Shown here one piece after another: positions 33,147 through 41,906 of a stretch of 51,403 bases of DNA. The notes beneath the pieces are model-generated. The model was not told the origin of the DNA. It made no database searches and saw only the letters and a program-made list of their open reading frames with translations. A program made the position numbers and the translations under genes. Origin of the DNA: JADFOB01 sp046753625 (lineage in GTDB: Bacteria; Planctomycetota; Phycisphaerae; UBA1845); the NCBI GenBank assembly GCA_046753625.1, contig JBHHUB010000004.1, positions 1 to 51,403 of the forward strand, in the 5' to 3' direction. Position 1 is the stretch's first letter. Every line of letters begins with the position of its first letter.

Positions 33147-34517
33147 ATGTTCTCGACCCTACTCAACGTTTTTAAGATTCCAGAGTTGCGGAACAAGATT
33201 CTGTTCACGCTGGGTATGCTTGGAATTTATCGCATAGGCTTTTACGTCCCGGTTCCAGGCGTGGATCAAAGCGCCATGCTCGCTGGAATGGGCGGTGGCG
33301 GCGGCGGTGGATTCGGCGACTTGATGGAACACTTCCAGCTCTTTACCGGCGGCAATCTGCGCCAGAGCACGATTTTCGGCCTGGGGATCATGCCCTACAT
33401 TACGGCGTCGATTATCTTCCAGATCCTCGTAACGGTCGTGCCATCGTTGGAGAAGCTGTCTCAGGAGGGCGATTCGGGGCGGCGCAAGATTTCGGAATAC
33501 ACGCGCTACGCGACGGTGGCCATTTGTCTGATCAACGCCATCGTTTGGATGAAATACCTGGCCGCCAGTGACTTCATTTTCCCCCACTATTTGGGATCGT
33601 GGTTCGGTCTTTCTTTTACCTATTGGTTGTTTGCGGTCTTGATCCTGACCACCGGGACGGTGTTCCTGATGTGGTTGGGTGAGCAAATCGACGAATACGG
33701 AATCGGCAGCGGCATTTCGCTGATTATTATGGCGGGTATTGTCGTGCGGATGCCGAGTGCGGTGCTTCAGGTATACAGCAGCTTCAGTCTGCGGGGCAGC
33801 GCTTCGGGCGACATGGATTTGGCCAAAGTCCTCATGTTGTGCGTGATGTTCGTGGCGGTCGTCGCAGGGTCGATTTTGATCACACAAGGGCAACGCCGGA
33901 TTCCCATTCAGCAGGCCAAGCAAACGCGTGGTCGGCGGGTCGTCGGCGGACAGCGGCACTACCTGCCCTTGCGTGTGAATCACGGCGGCGTGATGCCCAT
34001 CATTTTTGCCAGTTCGATGCTGATTTTCCCGAGCATGTTGCTGGGGGTGGCGGCGAACTGGTGGCCCAACGGCTTTTGGATCTTCTTGCGGAACGCGTTT
34101 CAGTCGGGGCAGTTCTTCTACATCCTGTTCTACATCGTGGCGATTTACTTCTTCGCGTACTTCTGGACGACCGTCCAGTTTCGTCCGAAGGAGATGGCCA
34201 ACAACTTGCGAGATTACGGAAGCTTCATTCCGGGGTTGCGGCCCGGCAAGCGCACGGCGGACTACCTGGACCGGGTGATGGGGCGTATTACGTATGTGGG
34301 TGCCGCCTTCCTGGCTATCATCGCGATTATTCCGATGTTGGTGAGCAGCTCCATGAAGATTCCGTTTGCCGTTTCGGCCTTCTTGGGCGGGACCGGTTTG
34401 CTGATTGTGGTAAGTGTCACCCTTGATTTGGTGCAGCGGATCGAGGCCAACTTGATCATGCGCAACTACAAGGGCTTCTTGGGTAACGAGGGGCCGATTA
34501 AGGGTGCGCGTATGTAA
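33147..34517 (+). CDS. secY: Preprotein translocase subunit SecY
   Basis: 456 residues and ten membrane helices expected. The N-terminus IPELRNKILFTLGMLGIYRIG, the plug region, GIGSGISLIIMAGI, and the C-terminal cytoplasmic loops with QQAKQTRGRRVVGGQRHYLPLRVNHGGVMPIIFASS (in part) are typical. A Gly-rich stretch (GMGGGGGGGFGDLME) lies in the first periplasmic loop. It pairs with the long SecE at 5479-6012; SecG is not in the window. Confidence 0.98.
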   Translation: MFSTLLNVFKIPELRNKILFTLGMLGIYRIGFYVPVPGVDQSAMLAGMGGGGGGGFGDLMEHFQLFTGGNLRQSTIFGLGIMPYITASIIFQILVTVVPSLEKLSQEGDSGRRKISEYTRYATVAICLINAIVWMKYLAASDFIFPHYLGSWFGLSFTYWLFAVLILTTGTVFLMWLGEQIDEYGIGSGISLIIMAGIVVRMPSAVLQVYSSFSLRGSASGDMDLAKVLMLCVMFVAVVAGSILITQGQRRIPIQQAKQTRGRRVVGGQRHYLPLRVNHGGVMPIIFASSMLIFPSMLLGVAANWWPNGFWIFLRNAFQSGQFFYILFYIVAIYFFAYFWTTVQFRPKEMANNLRDYGSFIPGLRPGKRTADYLDRVMGRITYVGAAFLAIIAIIPMLVSSSMKIPFAVSAFLGGTGLLIVVSVTLDLVQRIEANLIMRNYKGFLGNEGPIKGARM

Positions 34518-34590
34518 TACGCAGGACGCTCCGTCCGGTTGCCTGTATCAGGCTTCCGGCCGTGCGGCGGGTGTCGGATCGGGTGGATCG

Positions 34591-35382
34591 ATGCGGGCGA
34601 AGGATATCATTCTAAAGAGCTCGCGTGAGATCGAGTTGATGCGCGACGCAAACCGGGTCGTCTTTCGCGTTCACGAGAAGATGCGGGAGCTGGTCAAGCC
34701 GGGCGTTACGACGGCCGAGCTCAACACGGCGGCTGAGTCGGTGATTCAGGAGCATGGCGGGATCGCCCTGTTCAAGGGGGTCGAGAACCCTCAGGCGGAC
34801 TTTCCGTTTCCCGCGGCGCTGTGTACCAGCGTCAATGAGGTTCTGGTGCACGGGATTCCCGACGACCGCAAGCTCGTTGAAGGCGACATCGTCAGCATCG
34901 ATTGCGGCGTCCGGTTGGCTGGATACTGCGGCGACGCGGCCCAGACCTTGCCGGTGGGGAAGGTGGATCGCAAAGCCCGGCAGTTGATGGACGTGACGCG
35001 CCGCGCGTTGGACCTGGCGATCGAGATGGTTCGGCCGGGTCGGATGTGGAGCGAGGTGGCCGCGGCGATTCAGGCCCTGGTGGAGCGGGAGGCGTTTTCC
35101 GTCGTGCGCGACTTTGTGGGGCATGGCATCGGTCGCGAGATGCACGAGGAGCCGAAGGTTCCCAACTATTGGGACGGCAAGCAGAGTTGGATGGATTTTG
35201 AGTTGGTTCCCGGCTTGGTGCTCGCGATCGAGCCCATGGTGAACGTGGGTACGCGCAAAGTGGAGTATGGTGGACCCGGGAAATGGGCGGTGCTGACCAA
35301 AGATCGGAAGTTGGCGGCTCATTTCGAGCATTCGCTGGCCGTGGTGGAAAGTGGCGCCGACGTACTCAGTGACGGACGGTAG
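34591..35382 (+). CDS. map: Methionine aminopeptidase, type I
   Basis: 263 residues from MRAKDIILKSSREIELMR; a longer in-frame start overlaps secY but adds no family sequence. All five metal ligands are visible: D104 and D115 (IDCGVRLAGYCGD), H178 (GHGIGREMHEEP), E214 (AIEPMVNVG) and E246 (HFEHSLAV). It removes the initiator Met from new proteins. In many bacteria adk comes before it and infA after it; both are missing here. Confidence 0.97.
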   Translation: MRAKDIILKSSREIELMRDANRVVFRVHEKMRELVKPGVTTAELNTAAESVIQEHGGIALFKGVENPQADFPFPAALCTSVNEVLVHGIPDDRKLVEGDIVSIDCGVRLAGYCGDAAQTLPVGKVDRKARQLMDVTRRALDLAIEMVRPGRMWSEVAAAIQALVEREAFSVVRDFVGHGIGREMHEEPKVPNYWDGKQSWMDFELVPGLVLAIEPMVNVGTRKVEYGGPGKWAVLTKDRKLAAHFEHSLAVVESGADVLSDGR

Positions 35383-35461
35383 CGCGAGCAGGCTCGGCCT
35401 TCGCGGCTGACGCGGGGATGGGCCGGCTGCGCGGGTGGTAGGGCATCGGAGGTATGGATCG

Positions 35462-35575
35462 ATGAAAGTACGAGCGAGCGTTCGGCGCATGTGCGAGAAC
35501 TGCAAAATTGTAAAACGTAAGGGCGTGGTTCGGGTGATTTGTACGAATCCGCGCCACAAGCAACGCCAAGGTTAA
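35462..35575 (+). CDS. rpmJ: 50S ribosomal protein L36
   Basis: 37 residues, MKVRASVRRMCENCKIVKRK and so on, ending HKQRQG. The zinc ligands C11, C14, C27 and H32 are all present, so it is the zinc-binding form. Its stop overlaps the AAGGAG ribosome site of rpsM, which suggests coupled expression. Confidence 0.97.
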   Translation: MKVRASVRRMCENCKIVKRKGVVRVICTNPRHKQRQG

Positions 35576-35586
35576 GGAGCTTTTTC

Positions 35587-35970
35587 GTGCCACGTATCTC
35601 AGGTGTTGATATTCCGCCGAACAAACGCATCGAGTATTCGATTCGCTATATCCACGGCGTCGGTCCCAAGATCGCCCTGGATATCCTGAAAGAGGCCCAG
35701 ATCGAGGTCGGTGTCAAGGCCAAGGATCTGAGCGAAGAAGAAGTGGCGCGCATCGCGGCGGTGATTGACCGCGGCTACCAGGTCGAAGGCCAGCTTCGGC
35801 GTATGGTGCAGTCCAATATCGCGCGTTTGAAAGACATTCGATGCTATCGGGGGTTGCGCCATCGGGCCCATCTGCCGGTTCGGGGGCAGCGGACACGCAC
35901 CAACGCGCGCACGCGCAAGGGACCGAAGAAAACCGTGGCCGGCAAGCGCGGCGTCAAGGAACTTCGTTAA
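35587..35970 (+). CDS. rpsM: 30S ribosomal protein S13
   Basis: 127 residues from GTG at 35587, (M)PRISGVDIPPNKRIEYSIRY, with AAGGAG 7 bases upstream. The helix-turn region YIHGVGPKIALDIL and the C-terminal RGLRHRAHLPVRGQRTRTNARTRKG (in part) are typical. It contacts the P-site tRNA. Confidence 0.97.
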   Translation: MPRISGVDIPPNKRIEYSIRYIHGVGPKIALDILKEAQIEVGVKAKDLSEEEVARIAAVIDRGYQVEGQLRRMVQSNIARLKDIRCYRGLRHRAHLPVRGQRTRTNARTRKGPKKTVAGKRGVKELR

Positions 35971-35996
35971 GAGTCTTTTTGGAGTTGAGTTAATCA

Positions 35997-36380
35997 GTGG
36001 CTAAGCGAGGCGGTAAACGCAAGGTGCGGAGGAACGTGGCCCGCGGGATTGCGCACATCCGGGCCAGTTTCAACAACACCCTTGTGACCATCACAGACTT
36101 AAACGGCGATGTGCTCTGCCGGGCATCGGCGGGAACCGTTGGGTTCAAGGGTACGCGCAAGAGTACGCCGTTCGCCGCGCAGCGCGCGGTGGAGCAGGCG
36201 GCATCGGCGGCCCGAAAAATGGGCATGGTGGAAGTCGATGTTCGGGTCAGTGGTCCCGGGAGTGGTCGGGATTCGGCCATCACGGCGCTCGTGTCCACGG
36301 GGATTCGAGTTCAATCGATCGAGGACGTGACGCCGCTTCCCCACAACGGGTGTCGCCCGTCCAAGAAGCGGCGTGTCTGA
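35997..36380 (+). CDS. rpsK: 30S ribosomal protein S11
   Basis: 127 residues from a GTG start. It has GIAHIRASFNNTLVTITD, KGTRKSTPFAAQRA and the C-terminal DVTPLPHNGCRPSKKRRV. rpsD (S4), which follows S11 in many bacteria, is absent; a 202-base spacer with no supported gene leads to rpoA. Confidence 0.97.
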   Translation: MAKRGGKRKVRRNVARGIAHIRASFNNTLVTITDLNGDVLCRASAGTVGFKGTRKSTPFAAQRAVEQAASAARKMGMVEVDVRVSGPGSGRDSAITALVSTGIRVQSIEDVTPLPHNGCRPSKKRRV

Positions 36381-36582
36381 CAGGCCCGATGTGGCCCGTT
36401 GGGTCTGCGGTGTGCGGTGCTTTCAGGGCAGCGATGGAAACCGCCGATGACCCGGTCCCGGATCCCGTTGTGGGTCGTCTTTGTAGAGAATTGATGGGTC
36501 GCTGTCGAACCAGAGCCTCAAGCGGCGGCGGTTGGCAGGTCGGACCGAATTGATCGCGAACACCCGATTGGAGATCTTCCCG

Positions 36583-37740
36583 ATGCGCATTAGGTGGCGA
36601 GGATTGGAGTTACCAGGTCGTATTCTCCGCGACGAGACGCCCCATCCCAAAGTATACGGGCGGTTCACCATAGAGCCGTTTGAGCAGGGGATCGGTACGA
36701 CGATTGGGAACTCGTTGCGCCGCGTGCTGCTTTCCAGCCTGGAAGGTGCGGCCGTAACCAGCATCAAGATTGACGGGGTGGCCCACGAGTTCAGCAGCAT
36801 GGACGGGGTCTTGGAGGATGTGACCGACATCGTGCTGAACATCAAGGGGATCATCCTTCGATTGGACTCGGACGGTCCGGCGAATATGGTGCTCGAGCGG
36901 AGCGGGGCCGGTGCTTTGACGGCCGGCGACATCGCCTGTGATCCGTCCGTGGTGATCATCAATCCGGAGCATCACATCGCGACTTTGACGGACGATGTGC
37001 CTTTTCGGATGGAGCTGACCGCAAGTAGGGGGCGGGGCTACGCGACCGCCAGCGACAATCGGCTGTCCGAGCAGGAAATCGGCGTCATCCCGGTCGACTC
37101 CGTGTTTTCGCCCGTGGTGCGCGTTCGGTATCGCACTGAGGAGATGCGCGTTGACGACCGAACGAACTACGACCGCTTGATCCTCGAGGTGTGGACGAAA
37201 GGGACTTTGCTTCCGGAAGACGCCCTCGTGGAAGCCGGACTGATTCTCCGCAAGCATCTCAACCCGTTTGTCATGTACCACGAACTGGGGCCGGAGATCA
37301 GCAAGCCGCCGGCCCGATCGGCCGTGGCTTCCGACAGCGGGGTCGATTCCGCACTGGACGAGTTGCTGGACAAACCGGTGTCCGTGCTGAACCTATCCGT
37401 TCGGGCGAGCAATTGCCTGGAGGCGGCTCGGATTCTAACGGTACGCGAACTGGTGTCCCGAACCGAGCCGGAGTTGCTTCGCGTTCGCAGTTTCGGGAAG
37501 ACCTCTTTGGACGAAGTCGAGCTCAAGCTCAAAGAGTTGGATCTCTCGCTGGGAATGGACGTTGGCGGCAGGTCGACGTCCGACGCTTCGGGTTCGAATG
37601 AGGCGGGTTCGGGGTCCATGACCATGCCGGATGCATCCGTCGGCGGTGGCAGCGGCATAGCGAATCAGGATAATGCGGATCACGGTCGCCTGCCGGGGGC
37701 AGGGGCCGGGCCGATGGAAGTGTTCACCATGGGTGACTGA
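36583..37740 (+). CDS. rpoA: RNA polymerase alpha subunit
   Basis: 385 residues from MRIRWRGLELPGRI. The N-terminal dimerisation domain has EPFEQGIGTTIGNSLRRVLLSS (in pieces) and FSSMDGVLEDVTDIVLN. The C-terminal DNA-contacting domain has LNLSVRASNCLEAARILTVREL and LLRVRSFGKTSLDEVELKL. A tail of about 55 residues, rich in Gly/Ser/Asp/Met, extends beyond the usual end; its role is unknown. Confidence 0.98.
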   Translation: MRIRWRGLELPGRILRDETPHPKVYGRFTIEPFEQGIGTTIGNSLRRVLLSSLEGAAVTSIKIDGVAHEFSSMDGVLEDVTDIVLNIKGIILRLDSDGPANMVLERSGAGALTAGDIACDPSVVIINPEHHIATLTDDVPFRMELTASRGRGYATASDNRLSEQEIGVIPVDSVFSPVVRVRYRTEEMRVDDRTNYDRLILEVWTKGTLLPEDALVEAGLILRKHLNPFVMYHELGPEISKPPARSAVASDSGVDSALDELLDKPVSVLNLSVRASNCLEAARILTVRELVSRTEPELLRVRSFGKTSLDEVELKLKELDLSLGMDVGGRSTSDASGSNEAGSGSMTMPDASVGGGSGIANQDNADHGRLPGAGAGPMEVFTMGD

Positions 37741-37805
37741 ACGTCGAAGGCGGAGTTGAAGCTCCGACGGCGCGCCCACTGATCGAGCGAGGCGATGATA
37801 GAGTC

Positions 37806-38543
37806 ATGAGACATCGTAACAGTCAGAAAAAACTGAACCGCACTTCGGAACATCGAAGGGCGTTGAACCGGAACATGGCCCAAAGTCTCGTCGAGCACGG
37901 ACGCATCCGAACTACCCTGGCCAAAGCCAAGAATCTCAAGCCATACGCGGAGCGTCTGGTTACGTTGGCCGTTAAGGCTCGCAAGCTCAAACACAGCGAT
38001 CCCGCGGCTTCCTTGCGGGCGAGGCGTCAGATTCATCGTCTGCTCGGGGATCGAAGCCTGATTGCGCAAGAGCACTTCGCCGCCTACGAGGAAATGTCCG
38101 ATGCGGCGCGTTCGAAGACGCTGCGCATGGCCAGTGGCCATCGACATCGAGCCGGCGATCCGCGCGGACGGCTTGCTTTTACCGGCGAATCCGTGATACG
38201 GCGGTTGATTGAGAAGGTGGCGGCCCGCTACGAAGACCGCCCCGGTGGGTACACCCGGCTGATTCGGCTCCCGCGCCCGCGCAAGGGGGATCATGCGCCA
38301 ACGGCTATCCTCGAGTTGCTTGGGGATGAGGACCCTCCGACCTCTCTGACCAAGCCTGCCAAGTCTGCTCGGAAGCGCCGCACCGACGCTCGTTATGCGG
38401 CCGCGATCAAGGCATCCAAGGCTTGGGCGAAGACTGAAGCGAAATCGGTGCCTCGCGTGGTCGAGGACAGCCCAGAGCCAACTGTCGACGAGGCCGGCGA
38501 AGGCCATTCGGGTGATGCGTCGCCCTCAGACGGCGATTCTTAA
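37806..38543 (+). CDS. rplQ: 50S ribosomal protein L17 with long C-terminal extension
   Basis: 245 residues, about twice the usual length. The first ~165 residues are L17: MRHRNSQKKLNRTSEHRRAL, LVEHGRIRTTLAKAKNLKP, then GGYTRLIRLPRPRKGDHAPTAILELL. The rest is a Lys/Ala-rich segment followed by an acidic Glu/Asp/Ser tail. Such tails on L17 occur in some bacteria, but the function is unknown. It is the last gene of the ribosomal block. Confidence 0.95.
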   Translation: MRHRNSQKKLNRTSEHRRALNRNMAQSLVEHGRIRTTLAKAKNLKPYAERLVTLAVKARKLKHSDPAASLRARRQIHRLLGDRSLIAQEHFAAYEEMSDAARSKTLRMASGHRHRAGDPRGRLAFTGESVIRRLIEKVAARYEDRPGGYTRLIRLPRPRKGDHAPTAILELLGDEDPPTSLTKPAKSARKRRTDARYAAAIKASKAWAKTEAKSVPRVVEDSPEPTVDEAGEGHSGDASPSDGDS

Positions 38544-38545
38544 TC

Positions 38546-38688
38546 GACAGCCGGTCGAGAAAGGGTAGCGCCGGCATTTTTGCGGTGATTCTGACGGAAC
38601 CGGACGGCCTGGACAGGGTGATGCCGGGTGTTTTCGCCGGCTGGAAGCCGGCGCCGCACCCGAGAACCAGTTTCACAGCAAGCTGTTA
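38546..38688 (-). repeat. About 140-bp dispersed element, family E, copy 2
   Basis: Read on the minus strand, it shares CTGGTTCTC, GGCGCCGGCTTCCAG, CTGTCC, GTCAGAATCACCG and a CGCTACC...CGGCTG end, in the same order, with 22311-22447. It begins just after the rplQ stop, so both copies lie directly downstream of a translation gene. Confidence 0.72.
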
Positions 38689-38803
38689 AGGTCGCCGCTC
38701 TGGTCGCGCGTCCGGGTCCGTGCGGATGCTCCTGCCGGCACACGTCCTCGTATTCGCCTGGTGGGCCGCGCAATTCGGGGCTTACTCGAAATGGTGGATC
38801 ATG

Positions 38804-39226
38804 ATGGCCGACGCCAACTGCGTATTCTGTAAGATCGTCGCGGGGCAAATCCCTTCTCAGACAGTGTTTACGACGGACGCACTCATCGCGTTCATGGACA
38901 TCGGCCCGTTGGCCGAAGGGCACCTGCTGGTCATTCCGCGTGATCATTACCCCACCTTGGTCGACATGCCGGCCGACTTGTGCCGCAATATGGCTGCAGT
39001 CCTGCCCCGATTGGGCCGGTCGCTGCTGCGCGTCACCGGTGCCGCCGGGTTCAATCTCCTGGTCAACAACGGCGAAGTCTCCGGGCAGGAGGTGTCCCAC
39101 GTGCATTGGCATTTGATTCCGCGCGCCCCGTCCGACGGACTCGGATATCGCTGGAACCCCAAGTCCTATCCGCCGGGACGCATGGAAGAGCTGGCCAAAC
39201 TGTTTGACCAATCCCTTGCCGACTGA
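38804..39226 (+). CDS. HIT-family nucleotide-binding protein
   Basis: 140 residues from MADANCVFCKIVAGQIPS; another ATG lies directly before it. The histidine triad HVHWHLIP (H99, H101, H103) is intact, with the family middle section LAEGHLLVIPRDHYPTL. HIT hydrolases (Hint branch) cleave AMP from lysine or other small groups. The cellular substrate is unknown. It stands after the ribosomal block without clear co-transcription. Confidence 0.93.
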   Translation: MADANCVFCKIVAGQIPSQTVFTTDALIAFMDIGPLAEGHLLVIPRDHYPTLVDMPADLCRNMAAVLPRLGRSLLRVTGAAGFNLLVNNGEVSGQEVSHVHWHLIPRAPSDGLGYRWNPKSYPPGRMEELAKLFDQSLAD

Positions 39227-39260
39227 GATGTGCCGGGCTTGTCTTTCGTAACTGGCTCGT

Positions 39261-39362
39261 CTGTAGCTCAGCCGCCCTCGGCTGGGTAAGCCGCCGAGTC
39301 GCGCCGCGTGTTGGCGCGGACACGGCGAAGGGCTGCTGCGCCACACGGGTTCTCCCATGCCA
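39261..39362 (-). repeat. Two-hairpin repeat, family A, copy 4 (reverse)
   Basis: On the minus strand it reads CCCGTGTGGCGCAGCAGCCC, later CCCAGCCGAGGGCGGCTGAG and then CTACA, matching the copies at 41485, 46554 and 48596. The middle is longer and includes an extra GCGCCAACACGCGGCGC-type inverted repeat. It lies between the HIT gene and yjbQ. Confidence 0.65.
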
Positions 39363-39464
39363 TCCACTGAACTCTGTGCTGCAGCCGGTGGACTATCTGT
39401 TCCGGGGTCGCGGGACGAGCTTGCCCAGGCTGGCAGCCCACGTCATTCGCTGTCGTCGATCCGG

Positions 39465-39887
39465 TTACTCGCCCATGACTTGAACGATGATGCGGCGGCG
39501 ACGCGGTCTCGTGTCGAAGTCGATAAGGATGATCTGCTGCCAGGTGCCCAGCGGCATGGCCCCGTCGACGATCGGAAGGGTCAGGCTCGGTCCCAGCAGC
39601 GAGGCTCGGACGTGTGAATGACCGTTGTCATCGTGCCAGGTTGCTTCGTGCACATAGCGGCCCCCCTCCGGCGCGATGCCTTCGAATGCAGCTTTCAGGT
39701 CATGATTCACGAGACCGGGTTCGTATTCGGTCGTGGTGATCCCCGCCGTCGAGCCGACGACGAAAACCGTAACCTGTCCCGACGCAATCCGCCCCCGGTC
39801 CAGGGCTTCGGTAACGCTTGCGGTGAGATCGAGCACCTGGGCGTTGCCCTGGGTCTCGATCGCGATCTCGTGCGTTTCAATGGGCAT
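39465..39887 (-). CDS. yjbQ: YjbQ/UPF0047 family protein
   Basis: 140 residues from MPIETHEIAIETQGNAQVLD. Family features are the strand GQVTVFVVGSTAGITTTEYEPG, HDDNGHSHVRASLLGPS and the end WQQIILIDFDTRPRRR. Members have weak thiamine-phosphate synthase activity in vitro, but the physiological role is unsettled. The His residues of the NGHSH motif are conserved. A longer in-frame start is unlikely, as it adds Arg-rich sequence. Confidence 0.92.
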   Translation of the reverse strand: MPIETHEIAIETQGNAQVLDLTASVTEALDRGRIASGQVTVFVVGSTAGITTTEYEPGLVNHDLKAAFEGIAPEGGRYVHEATWHDDNGHSHVRASLLGPSLTLPIVDGAMPLGTWQQIILIDFDTRPRRRRIIVQVMGE

Positions 39888-40295
39888 GGGCGTATGGTTG
39901 CACAGTACAGCCAAAAGCCGCTTGCGGCGCGGGCTGCCGGCCCGCTCAGACCGCGATTGGGATGTAGAAAGCAAACTGGCGCCGCCCGCTCGTGACGGCC
40001 TCCACCAATGTATTAAGACAACCAAGAGAACTCCGCAACCCCGGCCGGCGGCACATACAGGTGTGTTGCGGTGTCGGCGGGATGGGTACGCCGAATCAGA
40101 GCCGCTGGCGCCAGCCTGCGGATCAAATCAGAGCCGCGGGTGCGAGCCCGCGGACCCTCGGGTACAGGAGGTCACCCGGGTTTGCGCCCGGTGCTCTGAA
40201 AAGGGCCCGTCGCCGATCCTGGCACGGGTCCGTCCGTCTCGCCATCGTCGCGTGGGCCTGTTGGAATCGTGCTGAACCGCGTAAACTTGTGGGCG
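39888..40295. other. yjbQ-aroC divergent spacer
   Basis: 408 bases between the leftward yjbQ and rightward aroC. It contains a tandem pair of family C repeats (40094-40154). No gene is supported and no promoter is convincing. Confidence 0.55.
40094..40154 (+). repeat. Tandem pair of family C repeats
   Basis: Two direct copies start AATCAGAGCCGC at 40094 and 40126, a 32-base period. Each continues into a GC-rich hairpin (TGGCGCCAGCC then TGCGGA; GGGTGCGAGCCC then GCGGA). The second copy forms a cleaner stem, CCGCGGG-TGCGAG-CCCGCGG. They match the head of the pair at 2681-2742. Confidence 0.78.
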
Positions 40296-41468
40296 ATGGG
40301 TACGCTGACCTACACCACAGCCGGGGAATCGCACGGACGGGCCGTAATCGCGCTCGTCGAGGGAATGCCGGCGGGGCTGACCGTCGACGTAGCGCTGATC
40401 AACGACGAACTTCGCCGGCGGCAGGGTGGGTACGGTCGCGGCGGGCGAATGAAGATTGAGCGGGACGCGATTACGATCCTGTCCGGCCTTCGCCGGGGCG
40501 TCACCACCGGATCGCCCATCGTCGGGCAGATCACCAACAACGACTTCCGCATTGACGATGCCCCTGCCTTGCACCGCCCCCGACCCGGTCATGCGGATCT
40601 GGCGGGCAGCTTGAAATGGCTTTCGACCGATTGCCGGAACACGCTCGAACGGGCGTCCGCGCGGGAGACGGCCGCTCGCGTCGCCGCCGGCGCGCTGACC
40701 AAGTCGCTCTTAAATGAGTTTTCGATCGACGTGGTCGGCTACGTGGTTTCGATTCATGACGTTGCATGCGGGGTGAACCGCGACGTGTCGCCCGACACCT
40801 TGCGATCCCTTCGTGACGCCAACGAGGCCTATTGCTGCGACGCCGGGGCCGCAGCGCGCATGATTGCCGCCATCAAACAGGCCAAGAAGGATAAGGATAC
40901 GGTGGGGGGCGTCGTTGAGGTGCAGGTGTTCGGGCATCCGCCGGGCCTGGGCAGTTGCATGAGTTGGCGGGAGAAACTCGACGGGCGCTTGATGCAGGCC
41001 GTGGCGTCCGTGCAGGCGATCAAAGGCGTTGAGATCGGGCTTGGGTTCGAGGCGGCGCGTCGGGTCGGCAGCGATGTACACGATCCCATCGATTTTGATA
41101 ACGGTTCGGTGGATTCGCCGAGTTTGGGGTTCACCCGTCGATCCAATAACGCGGGGGGCATCGAGGGCGGCATGTCCAACGGCGAGCCGATCGTGCTACG
41201 CGCCGCCATGAAACCGATCAGTACCTTGCTTCGGGGGCTCGACAGCGTCAACCTCAAGACGCGGCAATCCGAGCGCTCCGATTATGAGCGAAGCGATGTC
41301 TGTGCCGTGCCCGCGGCCAGTGTGGTGGTCGAAAACGTCGTGGCCTTCGAGATGGCGCGGGTTTTTCTTGAGAAATTCGCTGGCGACACGATGGCGGAAG
41401 TGCGCAGCAGCTACCACGGTTTTCTGGAGGCAGCGCGCAGTTTGGGTGAGCTCCAACGCGATAGCTAG
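40296..41468 (+). CDS. aroC: Chorismate synthase
   Basis: 390 residues from MGTLTYTTAGESHGRAV; a GTG 27 bases earlier is also in frame. Family signatures: the GESHG start, SARETAARVAAGALTK, GGIEGGMSNGEPIVLRAAMKP (in pieces) and DVCAVPAASVVVENVVAFEMA. It converts 5-enolpyruvylshikimate 3-phosphate to chorismate, the last shikimate step, using reduced FMN. No other aromatic pathway gene is nearby. Confidence 0.97.
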   Translation: MGTLTYTTAGESHGRAVIALVEGMPAGLTVDVALINDELRRRQGGYGRGGRMKIERDAITILSGLRRGVTTGSPIVGQITNNDFRIDDAPALHRPRPGHADLAGSLKWLSTDCRNTLERASARETAARVAAGALTKSLLNEFSIDVVGYVVSIHDVACGVNRDVSPDTLRSLRDANEAYCCDAGAAARMIAAIKQAKKDKDTVGGVVEVQVFGHPPGLGSCMSWREKLDGRLMQAVASVQAIKGVEIGLGFEAARRVGSDVHDPIDFDNGSVDSPSLGFTRRSNNAGGIEGGMSNGEPIVLRAAMKPISTLLRGLDSVNLKTRQSERSDYERSDVCAVPAASVVVENVVAFEMARVFLEKFAGDTMAEVRSSYHGFLEAARSLGELQRDS

Positions 41469-41484
41469 ACCAGAAGTCCGTCCC

Positions 41485-41586
41485 CGCTGATTTGACGCGG
41501 TGGCACGTGTGGCACAGCGGCCCTCCACTGTGTGTGGATAACGGCTGTGTCGCGGCAACCTCCCGGCCGAGGGCGGCTGGGCTACA
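41485..41586 (+). repeat. Two-hairpin repeat, family A, copy 1
   Basis: It starts 17 bases after the aroC stop. It has GCTGATTTGA, GTGTGGCACAGCGG, CCACTGTG, then a longer middle and GGCCGAGGGCGGCTGGG, ending GCTACA. The arms TGTGGC and GCTACA can close an outer stem around two hairpins. It lies between aroC and tRNA-Leu. Confidence 0.8.
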
Positions 41587-41693
41587 TGCGGTGTCCCATC
41601 AAATCATCGTTGCCGCGGCTCTGCGCGGACCACGCGGCGAAAGCGTGGTTTTGCCAAGCTGCAGCCATCCCTCCATAATGACCATCATGCCCT

Positions 41694-41775
<82 letters not shown>

Positions 41776-41906
41776 TAGGTGACATTGTTATGTCACTTTC
41801 AGGGGCAGCCTTCGGCGTCGCGGCACGTGCAGCGATGGGGCGCTCATGGTTTGGGGGCCGGGACGCGACCGATCCGGTGCACCCTCGATTCATTTCGCCG
41901 GCGCGT

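Noticed and set aside
36381..36582. A short or degraded rpsD (S4) between rpsK and rpoA
   Set aside because: The 202-base spacer is too short for S4 and no frame shows S4-like sequence.
39253..39290. tRNA-like start (GTAGCTCAG...GGGTA) after the HIT gene
   Set aside because: No anticodon stem, T arm or acceptor pairing follows. The segment coincides with a family A repeat copy, which explains the resemblance.
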